Shown one piece after another: positions 10,538-19,976 of a stretch of DNA of 64,000 nt; within the stretch, counting starts at the first letter, position 1; each line of letters begins with the position of its first letter. The position numbers were made by a program, and so were the translations under genes. The notes below the pieces were generated by a model that saw only the letters and a program-made list of their open reading frames with translations, searched no databases and was not told where the DNA came from. The stretch comes from Stentor roeselii (taxonomy: Eukaryota > Ciliophora > Heterotrichea > Heterotrichida > Stentoridae), in assembly GCA_006503475.1 (NCBI GenBank), contig RSEH01000168.1:1-64000 (forward strand), read 5' to 3'.

Positions 10538-12661
10538 TCACATAAACTCATAAGATTTAATCCAATACGAAACCTTTTCCAAAATCTGGTCCCGAGTGCA
10601 AGGTTTAACTAAAACATCATTCATTCCAGCTTGAAGTAAGTCTTTTTGAATGAACTCGATTTCATGTGCAGTAGCTCCAATGATAGGTGGCAATTTTTCA
10701 ATTTTCTTATCAACTAGCATCTGATGTAAAATAATGGTTGTGTCGATTCCGTTTAAAACTGGCATTTCACAGTCCATTATTATACAGTCAAAGTTTTCAC
10801 TAAGGACTAGTTTAATTGCCTCTTCACCATTCAAAGCATAGCTACACTGAAAACCTTCAGGCTCTAAGGCTTGTAATAGTGTAAGATAGTTAAAATAAGT
10901 ATCATCAACAATCAACACTTGTGATTTGTTTAAATTTTTCTTTGGGAAATTAGGATTATTTGCAAGGTTTTTAGTTGGGTGTGATGAATTCAAGTGATTT
11001 TTTAAAGCACTAGTTTCACCAAGTTCCACAGGAATAGAAAACGAAAACTTTGAGCCAAATCCTTCAGTTGACTTCACTTTGATCTGATCACCTCCTAATT
11101 CCTTAACAAGCATATTCGAAATATAAAGTCCAAGTCCAGCTCCCTGTGGATTATTGACCTGATCATCAATTTTCCCAAAAACTTTGAATAACTTTTCAAT
11201 TTCCTTCTCCTTGATTCCAATTCCAGTATCTTTACAATCAATTCTGAGCACCCCTTGAAAAATCTTAACAACAAGTGAAATTTTTCCAGCTTTAGTGAAT
11301 TTCCTCGAGTTATTCAAGAGGTTAATTAAAATTTGTTTTAATCTGTAAGGATCAGTTTTAATTTCCATCGGAATCACAGATTTAACCAAAAGTTGAGTAG
11401 AGATATTAGAGCGAGTCAAGTCAAGTTCAAAGATTTTCAAGCATTCTTTCATTAATTTAATCAAGTTGAATGAAACTCTAACAGTTTTCAAACAACCTGT
11501 GACGATTTGAGAGTAATCAAGTAAGTCATTGATAAGGCATAGAAGGTAATTACAAGATGAGCTGATTATTTCTACTTTTTCTTTATTTTCCAATGTAATT
11601 TCCGGGGATTCTAGTAAAAATTGTGACATGCTAAGCATGGCATTTGTGGGACTTCGAAGTTCATGAGTGACAGTTCTAAGCAGGGCAGTTTTATAATGAC
11701 TTTCTTTGCTATCTTGTTTCAATTTCAGCAGTGACGTGACATCTCTTCCGATGAGTATTAAAACGTTTTTTCTATCCCAAGCCTCAACTTTTCCTTCCCA
11801 TTCAATAAACAGGCCATTTTTTTCAGTGATTCCAAAAACGACCCTTGAACCTTCAGGTTGATTGAAAGTTTTTAAAATGTCTTCATTTAAACTAGACTTA
11901 TTTTGGACCTGGTTGTATCTTTGGAAGTACTTCAACTTGTTCAAGTAAATGAAAAAATCTTCTTTTTTTATCAAGGATTGCATCATTGAGTTGCTGAAAA
12001 GCTTTTGTTGGGTTGAACTGAGGACTATCATGTAACTTTGAAGACTTTCGAGAACTGAAGTGAGTTTTTTGTGTGATTCTTTAAGTTTTTCTTTAGAAAA
12101 GCAGAGGTCGAGGTCCTGTAAGTGGTTGAGGTAAATACAGCAAAACATCATGATGCAGATTCCACTTGAACTTGAAGCGAATAGTGGAACTTCATTTATG
12201 CTGAATAAGGAAAAGTAATATCCGCTTACTGTCCAGACCAGGGTGTGTTTAACACTTAAAATTAAAGCCCCACCAACACTTTCAATCAAATATCCCTGAT
12301 AATAAATCGCTACAAAAGGAGCCAACTGAGTCCACAACACACTATAATTCTTCTCTTTAATATAAGCAAAGTAAATAAGCACCAAATTAATAAACTCTCC
12401 ATAAATCAAAGAAACATACTTCGAACTCCCTTTATTCTTTTCTATATAACTGTTTATATAAATCATCGTCCCATATGATAATAAATTTGTCAACTTTTCC
12501 TCAGCATTGCAAAACACTCCCTGATATGCAAGTTCAGAAATCAAGTTGAAAATTCCAAGAACTATTGATATTCGATAAGCGATTTTCAGTCTTCGCATCG
12601 CTGAGTCAATTTTCATTGATTTCAAGTCTTCCTTCAGGTCAAAACAGTTTGATTCTGTCAT
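10538..12661 (-). CDS. Membrane hybrid histidine kinase
   Basis: A hybrid two-component sensor. Five or so hydrophobic segments fill the first 170 residues, then comes a PAS-like stretch (ending in VLILIGRDVT). The dimerisation/phosphoacceptor helix has the H-box THELRSP at about residue 332. The ATPase domain has DTGIGI and GAGLGLYIS, and the C-terminal receiver domain has IIMDCEMPVLNG (phosphoacceptor Asp about 629) and a conserved Lys in VLVKPC. It should autophosphorylate on His and pass phosphate to its own Asp; an Hpt partner is not in the window. The open frame reaches up to 12685, but that start lies inside the divergent AP-1 sigma coding region (start 12677). The Met at 12661, followed by TESNCFDL, is therefore preferred. 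The gene stops with TGA, which supports TGA as a true stop here. Confidence 0.88.
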   Translation of the reverse strand: MTESNCFDLKEDLKSMKIDSAMRRLKIAYRISIVLGIFNLISELAYQGVFCNAEEKLTNLLSYGTMIYINSYIEKNKGSSKYVSLIYGEFINLVLIYFAYIKEKNYSVLWTQLAPFVAIYYQGYLIESVGGALILSVKHTLVWTVSGYYFSLFSINEVPLFASSSSGICIMMFCCIYLNHLQDLDLCFSKEKLKESHKKLTSVLESLQSYMIVLSSTQQKLFSNSMMQSLIKKEDFFIYLNKLKYFQRYNQVQNKSSLNEDILKTFNQPEGSRVVFGITEKNGLFIEWEGKVEAWDRKNVLILIGRDVTSLLKLKQDSKESHYKTALLRTVTHELRSPTNAMLSMSQFLLESPEITLENKEKVEIISSSCNYLLCLINDLLDYSQIVTGCLKTVRVSFNLIKLMKECLKIFELDLTRSNISTQLLVKSVIPMEIKTDPYRLKQILINLLNNSRKFTKAGKISLVVKIFQGVLRIDCKDTGIGIKEKEIEKLFKVFGKIDDQVNNPQGAGLGLYISNMLVKELGGDQIKVKSTEGFGSKFSFSIPVELGETSALKNHLNSSHPTKNLANNPNFPKKNLNKSQVLIVDDTYFNYLTLLQALEPEGFQCSYALNGEEAIKLVLSENFDCIIMDCEMPVLNGIDTTIILHQMLVDKKIEKLPPIIGATAHEIEFIQKDLLQAGMNDVLVKPCTRDQILEKVSYWIKSYEFM

Positions 12662-12676
12662 TTTTTTTATAAAGAA

Positions 12677-13152
12677 ATGATTCATTTTTTACTTTTGATT
12701 AGTCGGCATGGTAAAATCAGACTTTCCAAGTATTTTACGATGTTTCCTTTGGCAGAAAGGGAAAAAATGCAAAAAGAAGTAAAAGTAAATAGATAAAAAC
12801 TATGTGCATTGGAAGAAATAGCAAAATGTGCAATTTTTTAGAATATAAAGATATGATTATTGTTACCAAACGATATGCAAGTCTTTATTTTGTTGCTGGG
12901 ATTGATAAGGATGAAAATCAACTCATGGTGTTGGAGGTCATTCATACTTTTGTGGAAATTCTTGATAAACATTTCAAGAATGTTTGTGAACTTGATATCA
13001 TTTTTAATTTTCAGAGAGCGTATTATATTTTGGATGAAATGATCATTGCTGGGTATATGCTGGAAACTAGTAAGACTCATCTTTTGAAGTATATTAAGAC
13101 TCAGGATGAACTTATGGATGAAGGAAATGAAGAGATAGTTAAAAGTAAATAG
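12677..13152 (+). CDS. AP-1 complex sigma subunit (clathrin adaptor small chain)
   Basis: The small chain of the AP-1 adaptor, which sorts clathrin cargo at the trans-Golgi and endosomes. The C-terminal part (KMCNFLEYKD, KRYASLYF, VCELDIIFNFQRAYYILDE) is unmistakable. The expected N-terminus (MIHFLLLISRHGKIRLSKY) is encoded just upstream in another frame. Joining them needs removal of 12779-12792 (14 nt). The result, exon 1 12677-12778 plus exon 2 12793-13152, gives 153 aa, close to the family's usual ~158, and the junction aligns without a gap to AP1S (E-I-K-T-M-C-I-G-R before the SKMC). The Met at 12802 is internal. The start lies only about 15 bp from the divergent histidine kinase start. 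Confidence 0.88.
12779..12792 (+). other. Probable 14-nt intron in AP-1 sigma
   Basis: GTAAAAGTAAATAG begins with GTA and ends with the AANNAG seen in the 15-nt introns of this window. Only a length of 2 modulo 3 restores the AP-1 sigma frame, and this is the only GT...AG that fits. It is one base shorter than the others, so an assembly error is the main alternative. Confidence 0.65.
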
Positions 13153-13514
13153 AAAAATTAGGGTTTAGAATTAGTAATATTGAGAAGTTCGAGTAGTCAA
13201 TGGATATTCACAGAGATTAAAAATAGCTTGCATTTATTATGAATATTAACTTAAATTCTATTTATCACCGTAAACTATAATTATTGATAATCCCAATAAT
13301 ATTATAAGTATTACTTAATTACAAGTTATCCCTAAAATAAACTTATTTCCAGCTACTATCATCATATCTATTTTCAAAATCCCAACCACTCTAAAAAAAC
13401 ATTTTCATCCAATCTCAAACCATAAAAAAAGACAATCCAATCCCAAAACCTAAAATTCTCAACATTCCCCAAAACAATCCTCATGAAAATCCCCAATATT
13501 CCAAATAATTAACA
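13153..13514. other. Intergenic region with G-poor leader
   Basis: This joins the 3' end of AP-1 sigma to the start of the coiled-coil gene. The sense strand is relatively G-containing up to about 13215, then almost G-free and C/A-rich up to the ATG at 13515. No gene was seen. Confidence 0.5.
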
Positions 13515-15902
13515 ATGGAACCCACCGTTTGGCTCCAAGTTGAAACCAAAGCGCGAGTATTAATAAAAGAGTTAATCGAGCCTACAATCCGGCGAGTTTC
13601 TGAATCAAACAAGCAAATCGAAGAGCTAAGCCAATTCCAACTAACCTTAAAATACAAACTGGAAGACATGGAATCCGTAGTCTCCAACATTGAAAAGCGC
13701 CTTCTGATAATCGACGAGTTTTCCAAGAAAATGAACGAGTTCGAAGCCTTCCAAGTAATCGCAGAAAGCAAGTTCAACAGAAACTTAGAAGAAATAAAAT
13801 CACTTGTTTACAGTTTCAGCAAAAAACAGATAACCTTTGAAGAAGACTTGCAAATCCTTCAAAAACAACGAGAATCACTTAAAGATGATGTGATGTCTGT
13901 TTCTAGCGTGGTTCTTAACAACAGATTCGAATTAGAAGAGCAAATCGAACAGGTCAAGCAAAAGGCCAGAGAAGAAACCTGGAACAATGCAAATCGATTC
14001 GAAATGATAGAAAAAAATTCAGGAAAACTCGAAAAACAATTGACGAGTTTCTCAAATAATCTCGCTCAAAATGAATCAACAGCTAAAGAAGCTTTGAGAC
14101 TTAATGTTGAAAATGGAAAACATCTGAAAAAAGTTGAAAAAAAAATCATTGAACAAGGTGAAAAAAGTGCTAAAGACTTGGAAAAGGTTAGAAATATTGC
14201 TATTGTCAATACCAGTGAAATTGTCAAACTGAAAACTGACTTGAAAAAAACTCAGGAGAAAGTAAAACTTGATGAAAATGGAACTGCTGTTAAAGTTTCT
14301 ATCACTGAACCGCTTTACTTACTGTTCAAGGACTTGCCAACGTTGAAAGTTCTTGCGGAATATGATAAGGATCGACTTTCAATGATCAATACCAATCTTT
14401 ACTCGCAAAGTCTTAGAGAATCTGCGGCAAGGTTAAAGGTTAAAGCTCAGGAAATCATTGATACTCCTCTTCCTGTCAAGAGACATGACTCCAACTCCAG
14501 CTCAGTCAAAAGAAAACGCAAGGAAAGAGTCAAAAACCTTAAAAAACAAATGGCTGCTAGTATCGCTCGTAATACTTTAAAAAATCAAAAAGAAGAACCT
14601 GTCTCTAAAGCAAAAAAAAAACCGAATATTGCAAAAACTATTCAAAATTCAATTAAATCGTCAGTCGCTGAAAATCAGGCAAAAGTTGAAAAACCTGAAA
14701 AAATTGAAAATAATAGAAAAAATTTTGAAAATGTTGAAAAAAATGAGAAAAATGTTGAAAAAAATGAGAAAAATGAAAAAAATGTTGAAAAAAACGAGAA
14801 AAATTTCGAAAAAACTGAAAAAACATTTTTCACTCAACCCAATATTTCAACCCTCGCATCATCCACCCACGCAACAAACCAAAGTCTTCCAAGCACATCG
14901 CGTGTATTAGATTCCAGTTTTGATTTAAAGTCAGATCCCGAGGTTCTTTTTCCAAATTTAAAAAAAGAAGAAAAGCCATTTTCCTCAATAATCAGCGAAG
15001 CAATGAGTCAAGTGGCATCAGAAGCCAGTGAAAGCGATTCAGAACTCGACAATTTCATAGACTTCACCCCGATGATCAACATGGTGAAAGAAACTCTTGA
15101 AACCCGAATCTCTTCAATCCACTCAGAGTTAAAATCTTCAATTTCTTCAACAGACTCATCATTAACCCAGTCAATAATCGATGTAAAGAGCCATTTATTA
15201 AACACAATCCTTTCAATCAAGTCAAACCACGAGCTCTACACAGAAAACATCGACAAAAAAATCTCAGAAGTCGAAGTTTGCATCCAACAAGCGGTTTACG
15301 AATGTAACTCAGCATCAGCAGCAAGAAAACGCGACCATTCCGATTTTTTTTCCCAAATCAAGCAGTTCCTAAGCAGTTTAGACGAGGTGACTCGGCAAGA
15401 AGCAGTAATAAACGAAAATATTGAAAATATGAATAAAACTCTTGATTCTATCATCGACTTATGTAAAATCACTGTCGCACTTCAAGGACAAGACGAAAAT
15501 GACCGAGAGTCAATCTTTTTGATGGGAACTCGAGAAGGAAAAAAGGGGAAAACAGTGACACTTGACAAGAGATGTCTTTCTTGTGCAGGGCAAAGTTCTT
15601 CAGTTATTTCAGCTTTTAAAATAGCTTGTTTGGCTTATGAACCTTCAGCAGTGTTGTTTCAAGATAAAAGGTTTAGTCGAAAGGAACTTTTCGCAGTGCA
15701 GAAGAATTTATTGAAAAATTTTAATAAGTCGGTTTCAATCGATACTTCTGATGAGCGGGAAGGGACTAAAGGAGTTATGACAAGTCGACATTGGCGCCCG
15801 TTGTCAGTTCCTGTATCGAATTTCAGTACTTTGACCTCGCCTTACTTGCGCACGCCTGATACAGATAATCTTCCTTTTATTCGAAAGAGTTTGAACAACT
15901 AA
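13515..15902 (+). CDS. Large coiled-coil protein, unknown
   Basis: This 795-residue protein is not assigned to a family. Residues ~15-270 and ~520-670 are heptad-rich coiled coil. The middle (~320-460) is very basic (KRKRKER, KKQM) and runs into a low-complexity stretch of repeated VEKNEKN units (~400-440). A Ser/Thr-rich linker and a C-terminal segment with a CLSC pair (~690) follow. It could be a cytoskeletal or basal-body structural protein, but nothing proves this. The 5' end is C/A-rich and the 3' end G-rich on the coding strand. Its stop is 13 bp from the convergent peroxiredoxin stop. Confidence 0.8.
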   Translation: MEPTVWLQVETKARVLIKELIEPTIRRVSESNKQIEELSQFQLTLKYKLEDMESVVSNIEKRLLIIDEFSKKMNEFEAFQVIAESKFNRNLEEIKSLVYSFSKKQITFEEDLQILQKQRESLKDDVMSVSSVVLNNRFELEEQIEQVKQKAREETWNNANRFEMIEKNSGKLEKQLTSFSNNLAQNESTAKEALRLNVENGKHLKKVEKKIIEQGEKSAKDLEKVRNIAIVNTSEIVKLKTDLKKTQEKVKLDENGTAVKVSITEPLYLLFKDLPTLKVLAEYDKDRLSMINTNLYSQSLRESAARLKVKAQEIIDTPLPVKRHDSNSSSVKRKRKERVKNLKKQMAASIARNTLKNQKEEPVSKAKKKPNIAKTIQNSIKSSVAENQAKVEKPEKIENNRKNFENVEKNEKNVEKNEKNEKNVEKNEKNFEKTEKTFFTQPNISTLASSTHATNQSLPSTSRVLDSSFDLKSDPEVLFPNLKKEEKPFSSIISEAMSQVASEASESDSELDNFIDFTPMINMVKETLETRISSIHSELKSSISSTDSSLTQSIIDVKSHLLNTILSIKSNHELYTENIDKKISEVEVCIQQAVYECNSASAARKRDHSDFFSQIKQFLSSLDEVTRQEAVINENIENMNKTLDSIIDLCKITVALQGQDENDRESIFLMGTREGKKGKTVTLDKRCLSCAGQSSSVISAFKIACLAYEPSAVLFQDKRFSRKELFAVQKNLLKNFNKSVSIDTSDEREGTKGVMTSRHWRPLSVPVSNFSTLTSPYLRTPDTDNLPFIRKSLNN
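14705..14830 (+). repeat. In-frame Lys/Asn/Glu minisatellite
   Basis: Imperfect units of about 21 nt, shortened in places, read as (V)EKNEKN and lie inside the coiled-coil gene. The reading frame is kept throughout. Such A-rich arrays change in length readily, so the copy number may vary between strains. Confidence 0.8.
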
Positions 15903-15915
15903 TCAACTTAACTAA

Positions 15916-16545
15916 TTAATGGCCTTTTCCATGCTCATTTTTCCAGAAGGTTGAAAGTTTTTCACTCTCGTGATCGGTGACCATGGTGGCAGCGCCTGGA
16001 GTCCAGGATTCAGGGCAGACTTCTCCGTATACATCAGTGTATTGGAAGGCTTGCACTAGTCTTAAGATCTCTTTTGAGTTTCGTCCTACTGGTAAGTCAT
16101 TTATTGAAATGTGGCGAAGGATTCCTTCACGGTCGATTATGAAGGTTCCTCGAAGATGGACTCCTTCATCTGCTGAGTGGTCGAGGTAGACTCCGTAGTC
16201 TCTGCCAATCGCACGGTTCACGTCAGCGATGATTGGAATTTGCATCTTGCCAAGTCCTCCGTTTTCACGTGATTTCAAAGTGTATTCTCTGTGAGCGAAG
16301 ACTGAATCAACTGAGCATGCCAACACCTCGCATTCAATTCCTCGGAACTCGGGGGCCAAGTCATTGAAATTGCAGATTTCTGTGGGACAGACGAAGGTAA
16401 AATCAAGAGGGTAAAAGAAAAGAACTACGTATTTGCCTTTGTAGTCAGACAGTGATACCTGTCTCATTCTGTTACCGTCCCAAGCGGTAGCTGTAAAAGC
16501 TGGAGCTGGTCTGCGAATTGTTGCCTTTGGGGTGTAGGTAGCCAT
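15916..16545 (-). CDS. 2-Cys peroxiredoxin (AhpC/Prx1 type)
   Basis: A 209-residue thiol peroxidase that reduces hydrogen peroxide and organic peroxides with thioredoxin as the usual donor. The peroxidatic cysteine is C53 in DFTFVCPTEI and the resolving cysteine is C177 in GEVCPESW. A GGLG motif typical of the overoxidation-sensitive eukaryotic type is present, but the usual C-terminal YF motif is replaced by STFWKN, so sensitivity is uncertain. There is no targeting peptide, so it is probably cytosolic. The length is normal for the family. The start is preceded by TTAATAAATG, a context shared by several genes here. It shares a 210-bp divergent promoter region with U2AF35. Confidence 0.96.
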   Translation of the reverse strand: MATYTPKATIRRPAPAFTATAWDGNRMRQVSLSDYKGKYVVLFFYPLDFTFVCPTEICNFNDLAPEFRGIECEVLACSVDSVFAHREYTLKSRENGGLGKMQIPIIADVNRAIGRDYGVYLDHSADEGVHLRGTFIIDREGILRHISINDLPVGRNSKEILRLVQAFQYTDVYGEVCPESWTPGAATMVTDHESEKLSTFWKNEHGKGH

Positions 16546-16755
16546 TTATTAACCTTACATTCTAGAATTTTCTTATTAGACTGAATCAACCATTAACCTG
16601 TTGAAAAAATGAATTTTAAATGATCAACCTGAAGTGACAGTAAATAATTTTTCTCAAATTAAACAACCTCAAACCCCCTGCAAATCCTTCAAACCTTCTA
16701 AATCGATCCAACCTCTTCAACCTCTCCAAAAAACTAATTCCATCAATTCCTTAAA

Positions 16756-17493
16756 ATGGCTGACAGACTCTCTCGTATATACGGAACAGAAGAAGACAAA
16801 GTAAACTGTCCTTTTTACTACAAAATCGGAGCCTGCCGTCACGGTGACCGTTGCACTCGTCTTCACAACAAGCCGCTCTGTTCCCAAACGATCCTGATGC
16901 CTCACATGTACGAGAACCCAGCAGTGGCCCTTGCAATGTTCGAAGGAACGAAAGTTCCAGAAAAGGCGATTCGAGAAGCGATTCGTCATTTTGAAGACTT
17001 CTTCGAAGAAGTCTGGCTCGAGCTTTCCAACTACGGAGAACTTTTAGAACTGAGCGTTTGTGACAACATCGGCGACCACTTAATCGGAAATGTTTACGCC
17101 AAGTTCGCAGGAGAAGAAGAGGCGGAACTTGCAGCGAGAAGTTTGAATGGAAGGTACTACGCTGGAAGAATCATTTCTACTGAGTTTTCACCTGTCACGG
17201 ACTTTAAAGAAGCCAGGTGTCGACAGTACGATGAAGGAAATTGTGACAGGGGAGGGTACTGCAACTTTATGCATCTTAAACATATTTCTAGGTCTTTTAA
17301 GAAAAGCTTGCAGCACCAGATGTATTATGAACACCCTGAATATAAACAGAAAAGAGCTGTCAGGCTTAAGGAGGAAGCGAAAGCTAGGAAAATGCTTGAA
17401 GCTCCTAGAAAACCTTCACCGGAATATAAAAGACAGTCGAGTGCTGAAAGAAGGGCTATGATTGATAGTTGGAATAGAAGGGATGGAAGGTGA
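16756..17493 (+). CDS. U2AF1: U2AF small subunit (U2AF35), splicing factor
   Basis: This recognises the 3' splice site AG as part of the U2AF heterodimer. The order is conserved: first CCCH finger starting at C18 (CPFYYKIGACRHGDRC), a U2AF-homology RRM, then a second CCCH finger (CRQYDEGNCDRGGYC). The stretch RLHNKPLCSQTI matches the human region around Ser34, with Thr at that place (CTRLH). The protein is 245 aa and ends in a short basic tail (RRAMIDSWNRRDGR) without a long RS domain. It is notable in a genome whose introns are 15 nt and have almost no room for a polypyrimidine tract. The gene ends with TGA. Confidence 0.96.
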   Translation: MADRLSRIYGTEEDKVNCPFYYKIGACRHGDRCTRLHNKPLCSQTILMPHMYENPAVALAMFEGTKVPEKAIREAIRHFEDFFEEVWLELSNYGELLELSVCDNIGDHLIGNVYAKFAGEEEAELAARSLNGRYYAGRIISTEFSPVTDFKEARCRQYDEGNCDRGGYCNFMHLKHISRSFKKSLQHQMYYEHPEYKQKRAVRLKEEAKARKMLEAPRKPSPEYKRQSSAERRAMIDSWNRRDGR

Positions 17494-17679
17494 ATAATTA
17501 GATGTTTGTTTATTTAGGGTTCGAGATTCAGGGTAGACTCTAGAAGAGTTGTGATGGTTCAGTTTGAATTTGGAAATTAGAGGATTTTAGGGATAGTTTG
17601 TTGAATGGGGTTTAGAATAAGTTATTATTTTACTAGAAAATTTCAATAGGAGATTTACAGATTTTTATTGTAGACTATA

Positions 17680-19671
17680 ATGTTAAACTATTTTTGTCAG
17701 TTTTGCCTATTGAGAAAAATCTGCCCAGAAGAGCATGAATCTAAATATACTTGTCATAAAAGCTCTGAATTTTGTGGAATGAAAAATGAACTGCAAGAAA
17801 AGAACTGCTTTGTTAACAGCGCTCTTCAGGGAATGTAATCTTTAAAAAGCTTTTCAATAAAAGACTTCCAAAAACAAGCATTGGGACTCTTATCATCATC
17901 TCATGAAATTAACAGTTTCACAGAAAAACTCTTGAACATTCAGAAAAAAGTAAGAGAAGCTATAAAAAATAAACAAGAAAACCCAGTCGATATAACAGAA
18001 ATACGACAAGCACTTCGATCTTTTAACAAAAATTCATTTGAAATCAATGAAGAAGCTGATTCAATGGAAGCTTTCCATGCGATTCTAGATCTTCTTCACA
18101 AAGATCATTCAAATCAATATGAAGATAATTGTGAATGCCTTGCTCATAACATATTCGGACTGTTGACCTCAGAAACTTATTTCTGCAAATGTGGAAATGA
18201 GACTCATTTTCAAGAAGAACTATTTTCTCAGCATATCATAGCGAAAAATCTTTTCAAGGTCACAGATATGAAAACGAAAATTGATATGACTTTAGGAATT
18301 TACTCTGAAAATGAATTGGTTGAGAAGTCAAACCTTTTTAAACTACAGCCTTTTAGCCAACTTCTCATCAAAGGAATCAAAAAGAGAAGAAAAGAAAAAC
18401 GATGTGAAAAATGTAGCTCAAAGTTTGATGATGTTAATTTTAAACTAAGAAGAGTTCCTAAAGTTTTCACGATTCAGCTTGTATGGCCTATCCAAAATCC
18501 GAATAGAGAAAAAATTTTGCAACTTTTAAAGAATATCAGCCAGTCTTTAGATTTGAATGAACTTCAATTGACTGATGTTCCTACTTTTCATGTACTTAAA
18601 GGAATGATCGTTAGACTTGCAAACCATTATATCTACATCGTCAGATCTGAAAAAGAAGGATGGGTGATAATTAATGATGGATTCAGCAAGATCTTCTATA
18701 CAGGCGACTATTTTTACTTACCTCACTTTTTTTTAGAATTTTCAGCTTATCCTGTTGGCCTGTTTTATGAAGAATCTTCCGAAATAACACCCAGTCAAAT
18801 TGGAGATAATTCCATCTGGTTAGAATATGAAAAAAAGCTAAACATTAATGAAATCTATAGTAAATTAGAAATTGACTACTCCGAATACGAATGGATCTGT
18901 TTTTACTGTTACTGTCCCAACACAGATAAAACATCTGATACTTGTTTTTCATGCCAATCCCAGCGAATATTTCATCTTGAAGACTGGAACTGTGAACTCT
19001 GTGGAATTCAAAACAATTACGATATAACCATTTGTGATTACTGCAGAAATCGTCGATTCTGGAAAGATGAAATTCCAGTTTTTCACCAGTCGCGATACCC
19101 TTCATCAAAATTAACTCGTCTTAAAAAGGAATCAATTTTAGAATGTTTTCTCTGTGATCGAAGATTATCATTAGGAATGACTTTAACTTGTATAAACTGC
19201 AATTCAAAGATTTTAGGATTTCGATGTGAATGCGATATTCTGGATTCAGATGTTGTCTGCAGGTTTTGTTATGAAAAATTTACAAAATGCTTTAATTGTA
19301 GTAAAAACATTTTGAAAACTGATAAAATTTGCAGAAATTGTGGGATTTTCAGAGAAAATACTCAACCTTGCAATTTTTGTTTTAAACTTGGAAGTGAGAT
19401 GACTTGTGATGATTGTGTCAATAACGGAAAGGTTTTTTGTGCTTTGTGTAAGGATGAAGTTCATGTCGCAGTTACTTTTATTTGTCCTATTTGTGACTCG
19501 GAAATTGTTGAAGGGTATTGTTGTGAGTGTGATTATGATGTTGATTATAAGAGATTTGTGTGTGGAAACTGTAGAAAAAAGGCCATGAGGTGCTTTTGTT
19601 GTGAAGCTGGGTTGATTTTGCAGGGGGATTCTAGATGTCATCTCTGTAAGACGAAAAAGTTAGAGGATTAG
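17680..19671 (+). CDS. USP-like ubiquitin hydrolase with zinc fingers
   Basis: The gene starts at ATG 17680, after an in-frame TAG at 17671. It has a 15-nt intron at 17835-17849, giving 658 aa. An N-terminal Cys/His cluster (FCQFC...CP...TCH) precedes the catalytic Cys box EKNCFVNSALQ (C43). Splicing produces GIFSIKDFQK, which aligns with the W-H-L-K-S-F-R region of USP proteins. The His box is RLANHYIYIV (H311), followed by the possible third residue in VIINDG (N327/D328). The C-terminal third has two RanBP2-type fingers (WICFYC..., WNCELC...) and several more CxxC pairs. It is probably a deubiquitinase of the USP53/54-like kind; whether it is active is not shown, because the catalytic domain is small and divergent. 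Confidence 0.75.
17835..17849 (+). other. 15-nt intron in the USP-like gene
   Basis: GTAATCTTTAAAAAG carries an in-frame TAA. Its removal joins GGA-AT to C and restores a continuous USP-type Cys box. Confidence 0.88.
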
Positions 19672-19976
19672 ATAAGTATTAAACTTTTAAGGTTTAATTA
19701 GAAAATTGATATAAAGAACTATAAAAAGTTAAGAATTATGTTTAGAAGTGAAGGCCATTTCAAATTATTTCAATAGAATCTCAGATAATAAACAATTACT
19801 GAATTCAATATCAACTTTTAATTAATCTCACTTATTTATGTGGGAGTTATCATAATGATAGAAAACTTCTATTCTTTATACAATGACTGATCTCAAAGAC
19901 TTTCAACTCAACCATCATCTTAAAAAAAACCAAAAAATCCTCAAAAATTCACTAACCTTAAACTAACCCATCCAAA
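19672..19976. other. Intergenic region (convergent genes)
   Basis: About 305 bp of AT-rich DNA between two 3' ends. No feature was recognised. Confidence 0.5.

Noticed and set aside
12802-13152. Treating the 116-aa frame as a complete short protein
   Set aside because: The AP-1 sigma family needs the N-terminal strand encoded just upstream, which joins exactly over a 14-nt intron.
17510-17560. A GGTTCGA-like T-arm as part of a tRNA
   Set aside because: The stem is not complementary and no acceptor or anticodon arm lies nearby.
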